Origin: Thiotrichaceae bacterium
GTDB taxonomy: Bacteria; Pseudomonadota; Gammaproteobacteria; Thiotrichales; Thiotrichaceae
Length of the DNA: 16,039 nt
Direction of reading: 5' to 3'
NCBI GenBank assembly: GCA_015494435.1
Contig: WGBH01000463.1
Span: 1 to 16,039 of the forward strand
This document shows positions 14,201 through 16,039 of the stretch, in pieces. The notes under the pieces were generated by a model. It saw only the letters and a program-made list of their open reading frames with translations, was not told the DNA's origin and made no database searches. Made by a program: the position numbers and the translations under genes. Position 1 is the stretch's first letter; every line of letters starts with the position of its first letter.

Positions 14201-14965
14201 GGTTAAAAAAGAACCCGTTACAATTTTAAAAGTTTTATTATTTGGCTCAACTTCTCCAGCTGTACGTTCCGAATTTGCTAAACGTACCGCATTAGCAACT
14301 TGTTCAATAGAAACACCATAAGTTGCTAAACGTTCTGGCATAATTTCAACACGTACTTCTTCAACACGACCATCAATAATATAGCTTTGACTGGTGTCTT
14401 CGACAGCACGCATGTCTTGTAAAACATCTAAGCCAACGAGGCGTAAAGTGGCATCGTCAATTTCATTTGACCATAAGGTAATCGCAACCACGGGTACATC
14501 ATCCACCGCTTTAGGTTTTACTAACGGTTGTGAAGCACCACGTGGTAATAAATTCATATTAGAGGTGATTTTGTCATATAGTTTGACGAGTGATGACTCC
14601 ATGTTTTCGCCAACAACAAACTGTACTGTTACCATCGCTTGTTCATGCATAGAGGCAGAATAAACATGATCAACACCCGTCATTTCCGTCAAAATACCTT
14701 CTAACGGGCGAGCAATAAGAGATTCAACTTCTTTTGCTGATGCGCCAGGGTATTGAACAAAAATATCTGCCATTGGTACAGAAACTTGAGGATCTTCTTG
14801 TCTTGGTGTAATGATTAAACCAAGAATACCAATCACTAAAAAGGCAAATAACAGTAAGGGTGAAAGGGGGGAGGTGATAAACGCTTTGGCAGTTTTACCT
14901 GCTATTCCAAGATGTTTTTTATTTGCTTCTAGCTTTTCTTGAGTGTATTGATTTTGTTCGCTCAT
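11279..14965 (-). CDS. RND-family inner-membrane efflux pump (HAE-type permease)
   Basis: 1228-residue resistance-nodulation-division transporter that uses the proton gradient to expel substrates across the envelope with an adaptor and outer-membrane channel. TM1 is about 33-52, followed by a periplasmic domain with QEDPQVSVP and YPGASAKEVESLI. The proton-relay Asp pair is Asp442-Asp443 in SIGILVDDAIVVVENIYRR. This DD pattern is typical of HAE-type drug/amphiphile exporters rather than heavy-metal CzcA/CusA pumps. The second half repeats the fold and has FIALAGIVVRNSILLVDF. Residues beyond about 1080 are unusual: an added hydrophobic segment (about 1122-1150), then a Ser/Lys-rich tail with six TEK repeats and a basic end. 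Most RND pumps end soon after TM12 at about 1030-1080. The adaptor gene lies 93 nt upstream. The ATG at 14963-14965 lacks a clear Shine-Dalgarno. The substrate cannot be read from sequence. Confidence 0.93.
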   Translation of the reverse strand: MSEQNQYTQEKLEANKKHLGIAGKTAKAFITSPLSPLLLFAFLVIGILGLIITPRQEDPQVSVPMADIFVQYPGASAKEVESLIARPLEGILTEMTGVDHVYSASMHEQAMVTVQFVVGENMESSLVKLYDKITSNMNLLPRGASQPLVKPKAVDDVPVVAITLWSNEIDDATLRLVGLDVLQDMRAVEDTSQSYIIDGRVEEVRVEIMPERLATYGVSIEQVANAVRLANSERTAGEVEPNNKTFKIVTGSFLTSAQDVNRLMVAVVDGRPVYIRDVAKVIEGPSDSTRMVGFYTGPAYQYEDKKKENTKPAELASGAAAVTLAIAKKHGSNGIAVADSIIERLKFLKGRTIPDNIHVEITRNYGASASAKVNTLLAKLVKVTIIVTLLIWFALGWRAGVVVLAIIPVIIASTVFIAWLLGLTIDRVSLFALIFSIGILVDDAIVVVENIYRRWLLSDTTSIDVAVDAVREVGNPTILATFTVIAALLPMMFVSGMMGPYMSPIPKLGSAAMLISLFAAFAFTPWLTYKLKPKLSELHKAAEKEHKQAAYMEKFFRGIIIPMIRDTKKGYTFLIALFVVFFLCISLFYTQDVRVKMLPLDNKPEFNVVINMPEGTAFPVTANITNKLAEELNKLPEVTKLETYMGTASPFNFNGFVRHYYLRKSPWQADIQVELKDMHDRERTSHEIATEARTLLVKLLKEMKSDARIQVVEMPPGPPVLQTVVAEIYGPDADVRRQVAKDMTAIFEKAKNVADVDNMLEADHDLLRFKVDANKAQLNNISVEDVNRALEMAMGGYVLGDIRKNALIEPTKIVLQVPLAVRSQINRLMQLPVSNGRGVSVPLSELGSFVKEVQDKPIYHKDLRPVEFVTAEGVGKFAAPVYGMLEIGKLLKDYTAPDGVKLSGEWLGAPDKSNKSAFEWGGEWTVTYETFRDMGIAFGAAIILIYMLIVGQFGNFVLPAIIIAPIPLTLIGIVPGHWIWGADFSATSMIGFIALAGIVVRNSILLVDFSKEQVAEGKSVVDAVIYACETRTRPIMITAFALVGGSIFILSDPIFEGMAVSLIGGGLVATLLTLLIIPLGCISASNSLHCSIDGANSRNACEEKNSASDKASITSKITAVLMFLGMSLVTVAGLFIKIIITLLGFIKKLIIRKKEIKSASTNKSSSSNSKSSQQSKIEQSNLKPKKTEKTEKTEKTEKTEKTEKAEKKTTQNKSKPKVRRGIRLKKDL
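11350..11412. repeat. 9-bp in-frame tandem repeat in the RND C-terminal tail
   Basis: Six perfect copies of CAGTTTTTT (11359-11412) plus one variant copy (11350-11358) encode TEK x6 and AEK on the minus strand. The A/T runs make this site prone to slippage. Changes in copy number keep the frame, but slips within the T6 runs would shift it. Confidence 0.95.
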
Positions 14966-15058
14966 GGAGATTATCTATATTTATATGTTGATATTTGGCT
15001 TATTTTATCAATCCACTGGAAAGATAAAATCTATCATAATAATTGTCACTATTTTAAT

Positions 15059-16039
15059 TTAGCCACCCTGTTTAGGAGAGCTAACCTCTGGCATCCAACC
15101 AGATAATGCTCCAGAAGGAGGATTATCAACTATTTTCTCACCTACTTTAACACCTGTAATCACTTGAACTCTGCCATTTTCTTGGTCAAGACCAAGACGA
15201 AGCAAACGTAATAAAGTGGTGTTATTGGCTTCATCTAATACTAGAACACTGGGCAAACTACGCCCTTTAATCAATGCAGTCTTAGGAATTGTTATCACAG
15301 ATCCACCTGCACCATTGGCATCTGGCAAAAATAACTCAGCGTACATACCCGGTGAGGCATTAATTCCTGTTTTCAAATCAAATTTAACCACTACCGTGTG
15401 GCGAACCGCATCAGCAATAGGATGAATTTGAGCGACTCTCGCTTGGCTCTTACGTTCACCTATTTTTACAGGAATGATCATTCCCTTTCTTAAACTGCTG
15501 ACTAAAATCTCAGGAACATCTGCTTTAGCGCGCAAATATTTGATAAAACCAAAGGTTAATAATGGCTGACCAGGTTGAACTGTATCCCCTTCTTCAACCA
15601 TTTTTTTCAAAATCATTCCTTCAAAAGGAGCAATGGAAGTTGTATTTTTCAAGGTCGCATTGATTTCATTTAACTGAGCCATTGCCTGCATTACTTGTGT
15701 TTTAGCCTGTGTTACTCCTGTGGCAGAATTCATTAAATCAGTGTAGCGATTATAATCGGTATCCGTTGTTCCCATCGCATCAGCAAAGGGGCGAGTAAAA
15801 TAAATATCCATCATCGATGGTATACCCATCCCTGGCATTGAGCCAATATTTTTACTACGAGGAGAAATCATCTCACGATTATATTGCAACTGTGAATTTT
15901 TAAGTGCTGCTTGCGCCGATTGTAATTGCGCTTCTAGCATTCCTTTTTTTGCTTTTAATGCATCATCATTGATTTTGACAAGCACAGAACCTGCCTTAAA
16001 CTTAGCCCCAACATTCCCCGCGATTGACATAATACGCCC
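15059..16039 (-). CDS. RND periplasmic adaptor (membrane fusion protein), 5' end outside window
   Basis: Periplasmic adaptor linking the RND pump to an outer-membrane channel. The reading frame continues to the window edge: the codons before the Met at 16028-16030 read Gly-Arg-Ile, giving GRIMSIAGNVGAKFKAG, the normal start of the biotinyl-lipoyl-like domain. That Met is therefore internal and the signal peptide lies beyond 16039. After the first lipoyl half comes an alpha-helical hairpin with a Met-rich insertion (about 53-105 from that Met). The second lipoyl half is TTSIAPFEGMILKKMVEEGDTVQPG, then a beta-barrel domain with VARIHP-like AQIHPIADAVRHTVVVKFD and a membrane-proximal domain ending in Gly. 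The RND gene starts 93 nt downstream in the same orientation, so the two are a pump pair. No outer-membrane channel gene is in the window. Confidence 0.92.
   Translation of the reverse strand, partial: GRIMSIAGNVGAKFKAGSVLVKINDDALKAKKGMLEAQLQSAQAALKNSQLQYNREMISPRSKNIGSMPGMGIPSMMDIYFTRPFADAMGTTDTDYNRYTDLMNSATGVTQAKTQVMQAMAQLNEINATLKNTTSIAPFEGMILKKMVEEGDTVQPGQPLLTFGFIKYLRAKADVPEILVSSLRKGMIIPVKIGERKSQARVAQIHPIADAVRHTVVVKFDLKTGINASPGMYAELFLPDANGAGGSVITIPKTALIKGRSLPSVLVLDEANNTTLLRLLRLGLDQENGRVQVITGVKVGEKIVDNPPSGALSGWMPEVSSPKQGG

Noticed and set aside
15002..15030. Inverted repeat between adaptor and RND genes
   Set aside because: The 8-bp stem is purely A/T apart from one pair and has a 13-nt loop and no T tract, so it is too weak to call a terminator; the two genes are expected to be co-transcribed.
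15059..16030. Adaptor gene taken as complete from the Met at 16030
   Set aside because: The frame continues to the window edge with family-like residues (Gly-Arg-Ile) before that Met, and the protein would lack its signal peptide and first strand.

Overview
The window looks like chromosome of a low-GC, non-enteric gammaproteobacterium. The XseB, IspA, DXS, RpoH and HemL proteins read as clear gammaproteobacterial orthologues, and xseB-ispA-dxs is a common gammaproteobacterial gene order. A perfect CIRCE operator in front of rpoH shows that the cell also uses an HrcA-type repressor, which enteric bacteria lack. I cannot place the organism more finely from sequence alone. A low-GC sulfur oxidiser or methanotroph is only a guess. 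All large genes lie on the minus strand, so the order of transcription is from high to low coordinates.

Layout in order of transcription. (1) 16039-11217: the 3' part of a periplasmic adaptor (membrane fusion protein) gene, then a complete RND inner-membrane efflux pump gene with an unusual C-terminal tail, closed by a 14-bp-stem terminator. (2) 11171-6438: a cluster of five genes. They encode an exported, proline/methionine-rich low-complexity protein with a 51-bp tandem repeat, a small orphan ParA/MinD-type ATPase, a membrane-anchored TPR protein, a membrane-anchored Met-heptad coiled-coil protein with a Pro-rich tail, and a dynamin/EHD-like GTPase with two C-terminal membrane segments. A perfect hairpin separates the GTPase gene from the four upstream genes. 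(3) 6419-5124: hemL (tetrapyrrole synthesis), 18 nt behind the GTPase gene. (4) 5080-4158: rpoH, the heat-shock sigma factor, with CIRCE lying across its probable promoter. (5) 4125-3915, plus strand: a tiny stand-alone unit with a good sigma70 promoter, a good ribosome binding site, a 30-codon membrane-peptide ORF and a terminator shared with rpoH. (6) 3841-746: xseB-ispA-dxs, with a strong terminator after dxs. (7) 671-291: queD (queuosine synthesis). (8) 290-1: no recognisable gene.

The housekeeping genes supply isoprenoid precursors (DXS, then FPP synthase), haem (HemL), tRNA modification (QueD) and DNA repair (XseB). The least explained part is the ParA / TPR / coiled-coil / dynamin-like cluster. 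Its parts (a dynamic ATPase, two membrane-tethered adaptor-like proteins, a membrane-remodelling type GTPase and a secreted low-complexity protein) suggest an envelope-associated positioning or membrane-organising system. That is inference from parts and gene order; I cannot name a described system that it matches.
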